A stretch of DNA of 64,000 nucleotides from Paraburkholderia bryophila (lineage in GTDB: Bacteria; Pseudomonadota; Gammaproteobacteria; Burkholderiales; Burkholderiaceae): positions 62,001 through 126,000 of the forward strand of contig NZ_JACCAS010000001.1 in the NCBI RefSeq assembly GCF_013409255.1. Reading direction: 5' to 3'. The notes beneath the pieces were generated by a model. That model searched no databases, had not been told where the DNA came from, and saw only the letters and a list, made by a program, of their open reading frames with translations. Both the position numbers and the translations under genes were made by a program. This document shows, one piece after another, positions 43,270 through 51,621 of the stretch (position 1 is the stretch's first letter; every line of letters starts with the position of its first letter).

Positions 43270-44439
43270 GTGATGAGTAGTGATCAGTCGGGCGCAGCGG
43301 CGGGGAATGCCGCGCCGTCCCTCAGTATGAGCGCCGTGTCGAGCGACGCCGCGGACCAGTTCGTCCAGATCGTCGACGTCGTCAAGAAGTTCGGCGAATC
43401 CGTGGCGGTCAAAGGGGTCAACCTGTCGGTGAAGAAGGGCGAACTGTTCGCGCTACTCGGCAGTTCCGGTTGCGGCAAGTCGACCTTGCTGCGCATGCTG
43501 GCCGGGCTCGAAACCATTACGTCGGGCAAGATCCTGATCGACGGCGAAGACCTCGCGCAATTGCCGCCGTACCGCCGGCCGGTCAACATGATGTTCCAGT
43601 CGTACGCGCTGTTTCCGCACATGAACGTGGAGACGAACGTCGCCTTCGGTCTGAAGCAGGAAGGCGTGCCGAAGGCCGAACTCAAAGACCGCGTGCAGAG
43701 CGCGCTCGATCTCGTGCAGATGGGCCGCTTCGCAAAGCGCAAGCCGAATCAACTCTCCGGTGGTCAGCAACAACGCGTGGCGCTGGCGCGCTCGCTGGTC
43801 AAGCGGCCCAAGCTGCTGCTGCTCGACGAACCGATGTCCGCGCTCGACAAGCAGATCCGTCAGCGCACGCAGATCGAACTGGTCAACATTCTCGACAAGG
43901 TCGGCGTGACCTGCATGATGGTCACGCACGATCAGGAAGAGGCGATGACCATGGCCAGCCGCCTCGCGGTGATGAGCGAAGGCGAGATCATTCAGCTCGG
44001 CACGCCGCATGAGGTGTACGAGTATCCGAACACGCGCTTTTCGGCGGAGTTTATCGGCTCGACCAATCTGTTCGACGGCCATGTCGTCGAAGACGAACCC
44101 GATCACGTGTTTATCGACACGCCGGATCTGCCGTGCCGTCTGTATGTGAACCACGGCATTACCGGTCCGCTCGGCATGCCGGTGACCATCTCGGTGCGGC
44201 CCGAACGGATCGCGCTCACGCGCAAGCCGCCCGAGGGCGCGTACAACTGGGGCAAGGGCGTCGTCACGAATATCGCGTACATGGGCGGCTATTCGCTCTA
44301 TCACGTGAAGCTCGAAGCCGGCAAAACGGTGATCGCGAACGTGACCAGTCTCGCGTTGACCGAGATCGATACGCCCACCTGGGGCGACGAAGTGTACGTG
44401 CGCTGGAGTGCGTCGGCCGGTGTGGTGCTGACGTCATGA
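43270..44439 (+). CDS. potG: Polyamine ABC importer ATPase
   Basis: A 389-residue protein. GTG 43270 and ATG 43273 are both possible starts. Residues about 25-40 are an unstructured lead-in. Walker A is GSSGCGKST, the Q-loop MMFQSYALFPHMNVETNVAFGL, signature LSGGQQQRVALARSL, Walker B LLLLDEPMSALD, and H-loop MMVTHDQEEAMTMA. A C-terminal TOBE domain (about 300-385) is typical for PotA/PotG. The stop overlaps potH by four bases. Confidence 0.93.
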   Translation: MMSSDQSGAAAGNAAPSLSMSAVSSDAADQFVQIVDVVKKFGESVAVKGVNLSVKKGELFALLGSSGCGKSTLLRMLAGLETITSGKILIDGEDLAQLPPYRRPVNMMFQSYALFPHMNVETNVAFGLKQEGVPKAELKDRVQSALDLVQMGRFAKRKPNQLSGGQQQRVALARSLVKRPKLLLLDEPMSALDKQIRQRTQIELVNILDKVGVTCMMVTHDQEEAMTMASRLAVMSEGEIIQLGTPHEVYEYPNTRFSAEFIGSTNLFDGHVVEDEPDHVFIDTPDLPCRLYVNHGITGPLGMPVTISVRPERIALTRKPPEGAYNWGKGVVTNIAYMGGYSLYHVKLEAGKTVIANVTSLALTEIDTPTWGDEVYVRWSASAGVVLTS

Positions 44440-45368
44440 AGCGCGCCTCGTTCAGTTCCCTCGCCAACTGGCCGGTGCGGCGTTTCAATCTGACCGGCCG
44501 CACCGCCGTGGTGGCCGGGCCGTTCGTCTGGCTGCTGCTGTTTTTCCTCGTGCCGTTCCTGCTGGTCGTGAAGATCAGCTTCGCCGATCTGCAGCTCGGT
44601 ATTCCGCCTTATACGGAGCTGAGCACTTTCGCGGATGGCGCGGTTCATATCACGCTCGACCTGTCGCATTACGCGTTTCTGCTGACCGACAGCCTGTATT
44701 TCGCGACCTATGTGAATTCGGTGGTGGTCGCCGCGATCTCGACCTTGCTGTGTCTGCTGATCGGTTACCCGATGGCGTATTACATCGCGCGATCGAATCC
44801 GGCGAGCCGCAATCTGCTGATGATGGCCGTGATGCTGCCGTTCTGGACGTCGTTTCTGATTCGCGTGTATGCGTGGATCGGGATTCTGAAGAACAACGGT
44901 TTGCTGAATAACTTCCTGATGTCAATCGGCCTGATTCATTCGCCGATCGAGCTGTATCACACGAATACGGCGGTCTACATCGGGATGGTGTATTCGTATC
45001 TGCCGTTTCTCGTCATGCCGTTGTACGCGCATCTGGTGAAGATGGATATGACGCTGCTCGAGGCGGCCTACGATCTCGGCGCGAAGCCCTGGAAGGCGTT
45101 CTGGCAGATTACGTTGCCGCTCTCGAAGAACGGAATTATCGCCGGCTGTTTGCTGGTGTTCATTCCGGCGGTGGGGGAGTATGTGATTCCTGAACTTCTC
45201 GGTGGCGCGAACACGCTGATGATCGGGCGGGTGATGTGGAATGAGTTCTTCGACAATGCCGATTGGCCGATGGCGTCTGCTGTGACGTGTGCGATGGTGT
45301 TGCTGCTGCTGGTGCCGATGGCGTTCTTCCAATACGCGCAGGCGAAGGCGATGGAGGAAAGGCGCTGA
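44436..45368 (+). CDS. potH: Polyamine ABC importer permease 1
   Basis: A 310-residue protein with six helices. GPFVWLLLFFLVPFLLVVKISFAD at the N-terminus and the EAA loop LEAAYDLGAKPWKAFWQITLPLSKNGIIAG match PotH. NPASRNLLMMAVMLPFWTSFLIRVYAWIGIL is highly characteristic. The start is coupled to potG (ATGA) and the stop overlaps the potI start by one base (TGATG). Confidence 0.94.
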   Translation: MKRASFSSLANWPVRRFNLTGRTAVVAGPFVWLLLFFLVPFLLVVKISFADLQLGIPPYTELSTFADGAVHITLDLSHYAFLLTDSLYFATYVNSVVVAAISTLLCLLIGYPMAYYIARSNPASRNLLMMAVMLPFWTSFLIRVYAWIGILKNNGLLNNFLMSIGLIHSPIELYHTNTAVYIGMVYSYLPFLVMPLYAHLVKMDMTLLEAAYDLGAKPWKAFWQITLPLSKNGIIAGCLLVFIPAVGEYVIPELLGGANTLMIGRVMWNEFFDNADWPMASAVTCAMVLLLLVPMAFFQYAQAKAMEERR

Positions 45369-46186
45369 TGAAGCCGAACCGGATTTTGCAGTTTGTTTTC
45401 CTCGGGATTGGGTTTCTGTTTTTGTATATCCCGATTGTTAGTCTTATTGTCTATTCGTTCAATGAGTCGCAGTTGGTCACCGTCTGGACGCGGTTTTCTA
45501 CGCGGTGGTATGCGGCTTTGTTGCAGGATGATGAGTTGATCGCGGCCGCGTGGTTGTCGTTGCGGGTGGCTTTGCTGACCGCGTTTGCTTCTGTTGTTAT
45601 TGGCACATGGGCTGGGTTTGTGTTGGCCCGTATGGGGCGGTTTCGGGGGTTTACGCTCTATACCGGGATGATCAATGCGCCTCTGGTTATTCCTGAAGTC
45701 ATTCAGGGTATCTCGCTGTTGTTGCTGTTCATCGAAATGGCTAAGTGGTTGGGGTGGCCCGCCGGGCGCGGGGTCTTCACCATCTGGATCGGCCATGTCA
45801 TGCTGTGTATCTCCTATGTCGCGATCATCGTGCAGTCGCGCGTTAAGGAGTTGCATCCTTCTCTCGAAGAGGCAGCGCTTGATCTTGGGGCTACGCCGAT
45901 TCGGGTGTTCTTCTTTATTACCCTGCCGTTGATCTCTCAAGCACTCGTTTCCGGGTGGTTGTTGTCGTTCACCCTCTCTATCGATGATCTCGTGCTGTCT
46001 GCGTTCTTGTCCGGGCCTGGGTCGACTACCTTGCCTCTCGTCGTCTTCTCGCGGGTTCGGCTTGGGCTCAACCCCGAGATGAATGCGCTCGCTACCCTGT
46101 TTATTGCTGTCGTTACTGTTGGGGTTGTTGTCGCTAATTATCTTATGCAGCGGGCTGAGAGGAAGAAGGCTGTTATGGCGGTTTAG
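45368..46186 (+). CDS. potI: Polyamine ABC importer permease 2
   Basis: A 272-residue protein with six helices; FLYIPIVSLIVYSFNESQLVTVWTRFSTRWYAALLQDDELI and EEAALDLGATPIRVFFFITLPLISQALVSGWLLSFTLSIDDLVLSAFLSGPG are PotI signatures. Codon use drifts from its operon neighbours: T-ending codons and GGG are much more common (tttgttttcctcggg, gttgttgtcgct), especially toward the 3' end, although the protein is intact. It is followed at once by the dispersed repeat. Confidence 0.94.
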   Translation: MKPNRILQFVFLGIGFLFLYIPIVSLIVYSFNESQLVTVWTRFSTRWYAALLQDDELIAAAWLSLRVALLTAFASVVIGTWAGFVLARMGRFRGFTLYTGMINAPLVIPEVIQGISLLLLFIEMAKWLGWPAGRGVFTIWIGHVMLCISYVAIIVQSRVKELHPSLEEAALDLGATPIRVFFFITLPLISQALVSGWLLSFTLSIDDLVLSAFLSGPGSTTLPLVVFSRVRLGLNPEMNALATLFIAVVTVGVVVANYLMQRAERKKAVMAV

Positions 46187-46194
46187 GGGGCGCT

Positions 46195-46500
46195 TTGCGG
46201 GTTTTGGCTGTGATCCTGGGGTGTTGGCCTCTCCTTGTGTTGCTTGTGGTCTATTAGTGTTCCCCCTGTGCGGGGGGCACTAACTTCTCTTTGCCGCGGC
46301 AAAGAGAAGTCAGCAAGAGAAAGCCGCTCACACCGCTAATTCTTAAGTGGGTCCCCCGCGCAGTCACGGTAGTGGCTCATCTGGAATCCGTGCTCTCGCA
46401 CACTCCGCCTTCGTGGTACAGCAGTCATTCTTCCGGCGGCGCTCCGCGCGCCGTTGCGGTCTTCTTTTCTCCTGGGTGCGGCGAATTGCGGCGGCACGTT
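46195..46500. repeat. Dispersed Paraburkholderia-type intergenic repeat
   Basis: The block contains TTCCCCCTGTGCGGGGGGCA, a 28-bp perfect palindrome built on CTCTTTGCCG/CGGCAAAGAG (46283-46310), GCCGCTCACACCGCTAA, AAGTGGGTCCCCCGCGCAGT, and GGCGGCGCTCCGCGCGCCG. I recognise this order of phrases from intergenic repeats that recur in Paraburkholderia genomes and often attract false gene calls. Only one copy is in the window, so copy number could not be shown. No protein is proposed for it. Confidence 0.6.
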
Positions 46501-46570
46501 TTGCAACGCTCGCGCGATGTCGGAGTCAATCCATTACCGGTTGCTACGGGCCGACGTCGACGAGGTGGAT

Positions 46571-47494
46571 ATGGGCGAGGGAGAGATCAGGAATCTGAAT
46601 TACCTTCGCGTTTTTATGGCCGTCGTCGAACAAGGGAGTTTTACCGCTGCGGCGGATCGTCTCTGTATTTCTAAATCGCTTGTCAGCGAATACCTGAGTC
46701 GCCTCGAAGCGGAAATCGATACCCAACTCGTCCGGCGTAGCACCCGCAAAATCGCCCCCACCGATGCCGGGCATACCCTCTATCTCGCAGCCCAGGAATT
46801 CGTCAGCCATCTGCATGAAACCGTTGGGAGCATCCGGCGACTCCGCCACGAATCGACAGGGCTGCTGCGCGTCGCCGCACCCAGCGCGTTCTCCACGGCG
46901 CTGCTGGGTCGCATCGTTGCAATGTTCGTTAATCGGCATCCGCATATCGATGTAGAAATTGTCTGCAACGACCTGGACGTCGATCTGATCGGACAACGCA
47001 TCGATCTCGCCTTCGAAACCGGCTGGCCCAAAAAGAAAGGCTTCCGCATGAAATTGCTCGGTTCCTTCGAGCAATGCCTCGTCGCATCACCGGACTACGC
47101 GCGCCAACACGCCGCGCCATGTCATCCGAATGATCTGCCCAGCGCGCACTGGATCTCGCATGACGGTCTGGCCAATTCGGCTTATTCGCTTTTCGTGAAT
47201 AACGGGCAGTCCGCCCGCATTCACACCCACGGACGCCTCAAAGTGCAAAGCGTCCTGCTCGCTCTTCAACTGGTGCTGGCAGGCGCCGGCGTCGGTGTGT
47301 TCCCCGACTATCTCGTCGCCAAAGACCTGCACGAAGGGCGCCTGTGCCGCTTGCTACCCGCCTGGACCACACCGCCAGGGGGGTTCTATGCTTTTCGTAC
47401 CGCCGCCCGCCATGCGTCGATCCGGGAGCGTCTGTTCCTCGATGCAGTGCAGACGTATCTGTCGGATGCGGAGCGCGAGCGGGCAATCGCCTGA
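46571..47494 (+). CDS. LysR-family transcriptional regulator
   Basis: A 307-residue protein from ATG 46571 (ATG 46517 would add 18 residues derived from the repeat-adjacent sequence). The HTH is NLNYLRVFMAVVEQGSFTAAADRLCISKSLVSEYLSRLEAEIDTQLVRRSTRKIAPTDAG. The effector domain has LLRVAAPSAFSTALLGRIVAMFVNRHPHIDVEIV, characteristic of the CrgA/DmlR-like branch. It converges on the asparagine-synthetase-like gene of the isonitrile operon (48 bases between stops). It may regulate it, but the orientation does not prove that. Confidence 0.88.
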   Translation: MGEGEIRNLNYLRVFMAVVEQGSFTAAADRLCISKSLVSEYLSRLEAEIDTQLVRRSTRKIAPTDAGHTLYLAAQEFVSHLHETVGSIRRLRHESTGLLRVAAPSAFSTALLGRIVAMFVNRHPHIDVEIVCNDLDVDLIGQRIDLAFETGWPKKKGFRMKLLGSFEQCLVASPDYARQHAAPCHPNDLPSAHWISHDGLANSAYSLFVNNGQSARIHTHGRLKVQSVLLALQLVLAGAGVGVFPDYLVAKDLHEGRLCRLLPAWTTPPGGFYAFRTAARHASIRERLFLDAVQTYLSDAERERAIA

Positions 47495-47542
47495 GTTCTC
47501 CCACGCTAGCGGCGTTCGTGCTCCTGGTGTTGATGAAAAAAA

Positions 47543-49411
47543 TCAACCCGCCGGTACGCCATCCAGTTCGACTCGATACAGCGCAAGCCAACTGTTGAGG
47601 CGCGTGCTCGACTCCACGAGAATGCGTTCGAAATCGGACAGAGTGCTGGTCGTGGTTCGTGCCGCGAGCGTGCGCAGCGCGTCCCGGTCGATCAAGGGAT
47701 GCAGCGGCGCGCGCGGGTCGTCGAGCGCCGTGTTCAGACGGGCGATGAGGCCGCGGTCGTAGGCCGGCGTCTGGATCGACGGATAAGCCGCCTTCTTGCG
47801 ATGCAGTACCGATTCAGGCAGCAGGTCGTCCGCGGCGGCCCGCAGCAGCGCTTTGTCGCGGCCGTTGAAGGCCTTCATCGCCCACGGAATGTTGAAGGCG
47901 TACTCGACGAGCCGGTGATCGCAGAACGGCACCCGTCCTTCGATCGCGTTGGCCATGCCCATCCGGTCTTTCTTGTCGAGCAGCAGCGGCAGCCAACGCG
48001 TCAGCGTCAGATAGCTCACCTCGCGCGTGCGTTGCTGTTCCGGGCTCTCTCCGGCAAGGCGCGGCACTTCCGCGAGGGCCGAGCGATAGAGATCCGCTTC
48101 GTATTCGTCGAGTTTCAGTGCGTCGATGAAACCCGCGCGAAACAGCGCGCGGGGATCGAGGCCGCGATGCGCGCCGAGCTTGAGCCACGGAAAAGTTTGC
48201 GCGCTGCGCGCGGCCGGATCGGTAAACCACAGGTAGCCGCCAAAAATTTCGTCGGCGGCTTCACCCGATAGCGCGACGGTCGCATGCCGGCTCACTTCGG
48301 CGAAAAGCCGATGCAGCGACACGTCGAGGTCGCCGAAGTTGAACGGTAGATCCCACGCGCGCAGCACCGCTTCGCGCACCTGGGGATCGAGTAGCGTGGC
48401 ATGGTTCAGCTCGATCGTATGATGGTCGCTGCCAATGTGCCGCGCGACTTCGCGGGCGAACGGCGCGTCGGCCGTGGGACGAACCGGGTCGGCCCGAAAG
48501 TGTTGCGTGTGCCCGGTGAAGTCGACGCAGAACGTCTGGAGCTGGCCGCCGCCGTTTGCGCTTCGGTGTTTCTGCGCGAGCGCGGCGACAGTGCTCGAAT
48601 CGACGCCGCCGGACAGCAGGGCGCACAGCGGCACGTCGGCGATCATCTGGCGCGACACGATGTCGTCGAGCAACGCGCGCAGCGTCGCGATGGTCGTCGG
48701 CAGATCGTCGGTGTGTGGGCGCGCCTCCAGTGCCCAGTAGCGCTCCTCCACGATGCGCCCGCGCCGCACACGCAGCCGGTGGCCGGGCTTCAGTTCGCGC
48801 ATGCCGGTGAGCGGAACCTGTCCTGGTGTGCGCAAAAACAGCAGTGCGTCACAGAGCCCTTCGGACGAGGTGCGCGCTCGCACGTCGGGGTGGGCGAGAA
48901 TCGCTTTCGGTTCGGAGCCGAAGATCACGCCGTGCGCCGTGGGATAGTAGAACAACGGCTTCACGCCGAGGCGGTCACGCACGAGCAGAAGCTCGTGCCG
49001 CACCGTATCCCACAGCGCGATCGCATACATGCCGTTGAGGCGCTCGACGAATTGCGCGCCCCATTGCAGATACGCATGTAGCACGACCTCGGTATCGCAC
49101 CGCGTTTCGAAGCGGTGGCCGAGCGCGCCGAGTTCGGTCCGCAGCTCGCGAAAGTTGTAGGTTTCTCCGCCGTAACAGATCACCGCGCGAGGCAGGCCGC
49201 GCGTATCGTACGCCGGGCTGCACAGGGGTTGCGCACCGTGTGCGGGATCGATGATCGCCAGCCGCCGGTGTCCCAGCGCCACGTGCGTGTCGAGCCACAC
49301 GCCACGCCCGTCCGGGCCGCGATGGGCCAGTTCGTCGGTCATCCCGTCGACGATGGCCGCCGTGCACCGCAAGTCGCGTTCGAAGTCGACCCATCCAGCG
49401 ATCCCGCACAT
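47543..49411 (-). CDS. Asparagine synthetase-type glutamine amidotransferase in the isonitrile operon
   Basis: A 622-residue class II amidotransferase. Cys2 (MCGIAGWVDF) is the glutaminase nucleophile, followed by HRGPDGRGVW and RLAIID. At 79-86 the usual NGEIYN reads as GGETYN, so the first oxyanion-hole residue (Asn in E. coli AsnB) is Gly81. The synthetase half has the ATP-pyrophosphatase loop LLSGGVDSST (266-274) and EGRVPFCDHRLVEYAFNIP. AsnB makes asparagine from aspartate; lone homologues in biosynthetic clusters amidate other acids. It lies 151 bases downstream of isnB on the same strand, so modification of the isonitrile product is plausible, but ordinary asparagine synthesis is not excluded. 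Confidence 0.85.
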   Translation of the reverse strand: MCGIAGWVDFERDLRCTAAIVDGMTDELAHRGPDGRGVWLDTHVALGHRRLAIIDPAHGAQPLCSPAYDTRGLPRAVICYGGETYNFRELRTELGALGHRFETRCDTEVVLHAYLQWGAQFVERLNGMYAIALWDTVRHELLLVRDRLGVKPLFYYPTAHGVIFGSEPKAILAHPDVRARTSSEGLCDALLFLRTPGQVPLTGMRELKPGHRLRVRRGRIVEERYWALEARPHTDDLPTTIATLRALLDDIVSRQMIADVPLCALLSGGVDSSTVAALAQKHRSANGGGQLQTFCVDFTGHTQHFRADPVRPTADAPFAREVARHIGSDHHTIELNHATLLDPQVREAVLRAWDLPFNFGDLDVSLHRLFAEVSRHATVALSGEAADEIFGGYLWFTDPAARSAQTFPWLKLGAHRGLDPRALFRAGFIDALKLDEYEADLYRSALAEVPRLAGESPEQQRTREVSYLTLTRWLPLLLDKKDRMGMANAIEGRVPFCDHRLVEYAFNIPWAMKAFNGRDKALLRAAADDLLPESVLHRKKAAYPSIQTPAYDRGLIARLNTALDDPRAPLHPLIDRDALRTLAARTTTSTLSDFERILVESSTRLNSWLALYRVELDGVPAG

Positions 49412-49562
49412 AGTGGTTCCCTTGAATTGAAACAGCAGAGATCGGACGATTCGAGCCAGTCAGTTCAGTCGGGCAGCCAGGAGCCAAGGGTTGCGCAACC
49501 GATCGTGCGAGCTGTCGTTGTTCATGCAGTGCCGCGCGAATGCGTCATGGTCGGCGAGCTGC

Positions 49563-50456
49563 TCAGACGACCGCATCACGCGGCCGTTTCGATAGATGCG
49601 GGTTGGCCAGCGGCGGCTCGCTATGCACGTGAACGCGGCGCAGATGCCGCCCGCTGCGGCTGACGAAGCGTTCGCGTCCGTGCAGCAGGGTGAAGTTGTC
49701 GGTCAGCACGACGTCGCCCGTTTGCCAGCGATGCGCGTAGTGCGCGCGCGGATCGTAGAGCGCTTGCCGCAAACTGGCGAGCAGCGTTTCCCGCTCGTGT
49801 TCGCCGATGCCGTCGAACGCGTAGGTCGATGGATTGATGAAGGTGCTGTCGCCGTCGACCGGTGGTTCGCAAAAACGCAGCACCGGAAACGCGCGCCGTG
49901 GATGCCGCCCGACAATGGGCGCCGCCACTGTGGCGCTGTAGAGCTCGACCGTTCGTTGATAAATCCCGCTGGCCCGGTGCCAGAGCGCATGGTCCCGCGG
50001 CGTCGCGATACGCAGCGCCTCGGTCGTGCTCGAAAACGTGGTGCGTCCGCCTTGCGTGTCGCCGGGCGCGTTGACGCAATGAAATAGCTGGTATTCCGGC
50101 ACGGTTTCCAGGTACATCCCGTCCCAATGCAACGGCACATAGCCGCTCGCGAAGATATGGTCCTGGGGATCGGCCTGCTCGACCAGTTCGAGCACCGCGC
50201 CAAATGGCCACATCATGATTTCGCCGAACGTTGCGCAGAAACGGGTCAGGCTGTCGGCGTCGTCGAAGCTGTCGAAGCCGCGCAAGACAACCAGTTGATG
50301 GCTGTGCACCAGCGCGCGCAACCATTCGATCCATAGTTCGTCAACATGAAGATCCGCGCGGCGCGATGTCACGAGGATGCCGAACGAACAGGCGTTGCCG
50401 GTGCTGCCGATCAACGGTTCGAGGGTCAGCGATCGTTGGACGAAGAGGTCGTTCAT
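49563..50456 (-). CDS. Fe(II)/2-oxoglutarate oxygenase, PvcB/IsnB-like
   Basis: A 297-residue TauD/TfdA family protein. Iron ligands are His110 and Asp112 in VPLHWDGMY and His259 in NFTLLHGRERF; Arg270-Arg274 (GRHLRRVH) provides the 2-oxoglutarate salt bridge. The segments FATFGEIMMWPFGAVLELV-like (FCATFGEIMMWPFGAVLEL) and YQLFHCVNAPGDTQGGRTTF fit the IsnB/PvcB type. These oxidatively decarboxylate the isonitrile amino-acid product of IsnA to a vinyl isonitrile or hydroxylate it. Its start overlaps the isnA stop by four bases. Confidence 0.87.
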   Translation of the reverse strand: MNDLFVQRSLTLEPLIGSTGNACSFGILVTSRRADLHVDELWIEWLRALVHSHQLVVLRGFDSFDDADSLTRFCATFGEIMMWPFGAVLELVEQADPQDHIFASGYVPLHWDGMYLETVPEYQLFHCVNAPGDTQGGRTTFSSTTEALRIATPRDHALWHRASGIYQRTVELYSATVAAPIVGRHPRRAFPVLRFCEPPVDGDSTFINPSTYAFDGIGEHERETLLASLRQALYDPRAHYAHRWQTGDVVLTDNFTLLHGRERFVSRSGRHLRRVHVHSEPPLANPHLSKRPRDAVV

Positions 50457-51514
50457 TGACCCTCCGGCTTGGTCGTCGGGATGACGTTAGCGCTGGCCGA
50501 TGCGCGATGGCGGCGACTGTCTGAGGGAACGGGAGGATAGCGGTTGGCGAGATGCAAGGGATCGATTCGATAGTGGCTCGGTTGTTGATCGTGCATCACG
50601 ATGCGGCCACCCAGCCGCTCGGCGTCACGGCGTTTCATCAGCGTGAACTGTCCGTGGCGTTCGACTGCGACGCCGTGCCACGGCGTTAGCCAGTTGTCGC
50701 GCGTCGGCATCAGGTGAATGCCGATCTTTTGACTCGCTGCCGGCTGCGGATGGATCGACAGACGGATCGCGTTCGGGAACCGGTCGGCGAGCAGCGCGCC
50801 CCATGCCCAACTGCGTTGAATCACACCGAGCGCGCGAGTTTTGGCATCTTTCTGCAGCGCGGTTCGGGAGCCACGATAGTGAGGCGTCAGGCCGTCTTCG
50901 AACAGGAAGCGGGTGATGGCGCGATAGAGCTGCGTACCCGCTGGATCGCCGATGAGTTTCTGTTTGATCGCGTCGATTGGGTCGGCGTATTCGTCGACGA
51001 GTCGTTCGCGCATTTCATTGAAGTTGGCGGTGTGAGCGGGGCGCGGGTTGGAATGGTCCAGGTTGTAGAGTTCGAGATGGTCCGCGCGGCTTTGCGCGAC
51101 GATGTGTTGCAGCGCGCTCTGGTAAGCGCTGATGTCGCGATCGTCGACCCGGATCAGATCGCCGAAGACGCGGCCGTCTGAGCAGATTTTTAGTTGGGCG
51201 CCGGGTGGGTGGTGGCGTTGAATGCGTAGGCAGAGCGTATTGAGGAACGTTAGCGAGAGTCTTTCCGCCAGATCGGGGAGGCGGCCGAGTACTTTCGCGA
51301 GGTTCGGGGATTTTGATGGGAAAGCGGGGAGGACGAGCTCGATCGGGTTGTTGGCTTCGACGAAAGCGTGGATTCGGGGTAGCTGGATTGCGCCGATTGT
51401 CTGGTTGTCGTGGCGGATTTCCGAGGCGGTTCTTTGGGCCGGGTGCCAGCGAACGATCTGGATTATCTCTTCAAGGATGGCATGAGACGTTAGCCGATTC
51501 CGGTCGTGTGGCAT
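50453..51514 (-). CDS. Isonitrile synthase, IsnA/PvcA/Dit1 family
   Basis: A 353-residue protein from ATG 51514 (a TTG lies three codons upstream). The family hallmark ELVLPAFPSKSPNLAKVLGRLPDLAERLSLTFLNTLC appears at about 63-100, preceded by a helix ILEEIIQIVRWHPA. CSDGRVFGDLIRVDDRDISAYQSAL, HLELYNLDH and the C-terminal PWHGVAVERHGQFTLMKRRDAE also match PvcA/IsnA/Dit1. These enzymes build an isonitrile on the amino group of Tyr or Trp using ribulose 5-phosphate carbon. The amino acid used here cannot be read from sequence by eye. It is first gene of the operon with isnB (overlapping) and the AsnB-like gene. Confidence 0.9.
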   Translation of the reverse strand: MPHDRNRLTSHAILEEIIQIVRWHPAQRTASEIRHDNQTIGAIQLPRIHAFVEANNPIELVLPAFPSKSPNLAKVLGRLPDLAERLSLTFLNTLCLRIQRHHPPGAQLKICSDGRVFGDLIRVDDRDISAYQSALQHIVAQSRADHLELYNLDHSNPRPAHTANFNEMRERLVDEYADPIDAIKQKLIGDPAGTQLYRAITRFLFEDGLTPHYRGSRTALQKDAKTRALGVIQRSWAWGALLADRFPNAIRLSIHPQPAASQKIGIHLMPTRDNWLTPWHGVAVERHGQFTLMKRRDAERLGGRIVMHDQQPSHYRIDPLHLANRYPPVPSDSRRHRASASANVIPTTKPEGQ

Positions 51515-51621
51515 GGAAGGCAACCTCGCTGGTTCATTCGATAGGCAGTGAGGTGCATTCTATTTTTTACAGGGCGATCGATAAACACGGATTGGTCGAT
51601 AAGACCGTTCGGTTTATCTGT

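Noticed and set aside
46195..46500. Short open frames within the dispersed repeat
   Set aside because: Their products are low-complexity and follow the repeat sequence; such frames are commonly false gene calls.
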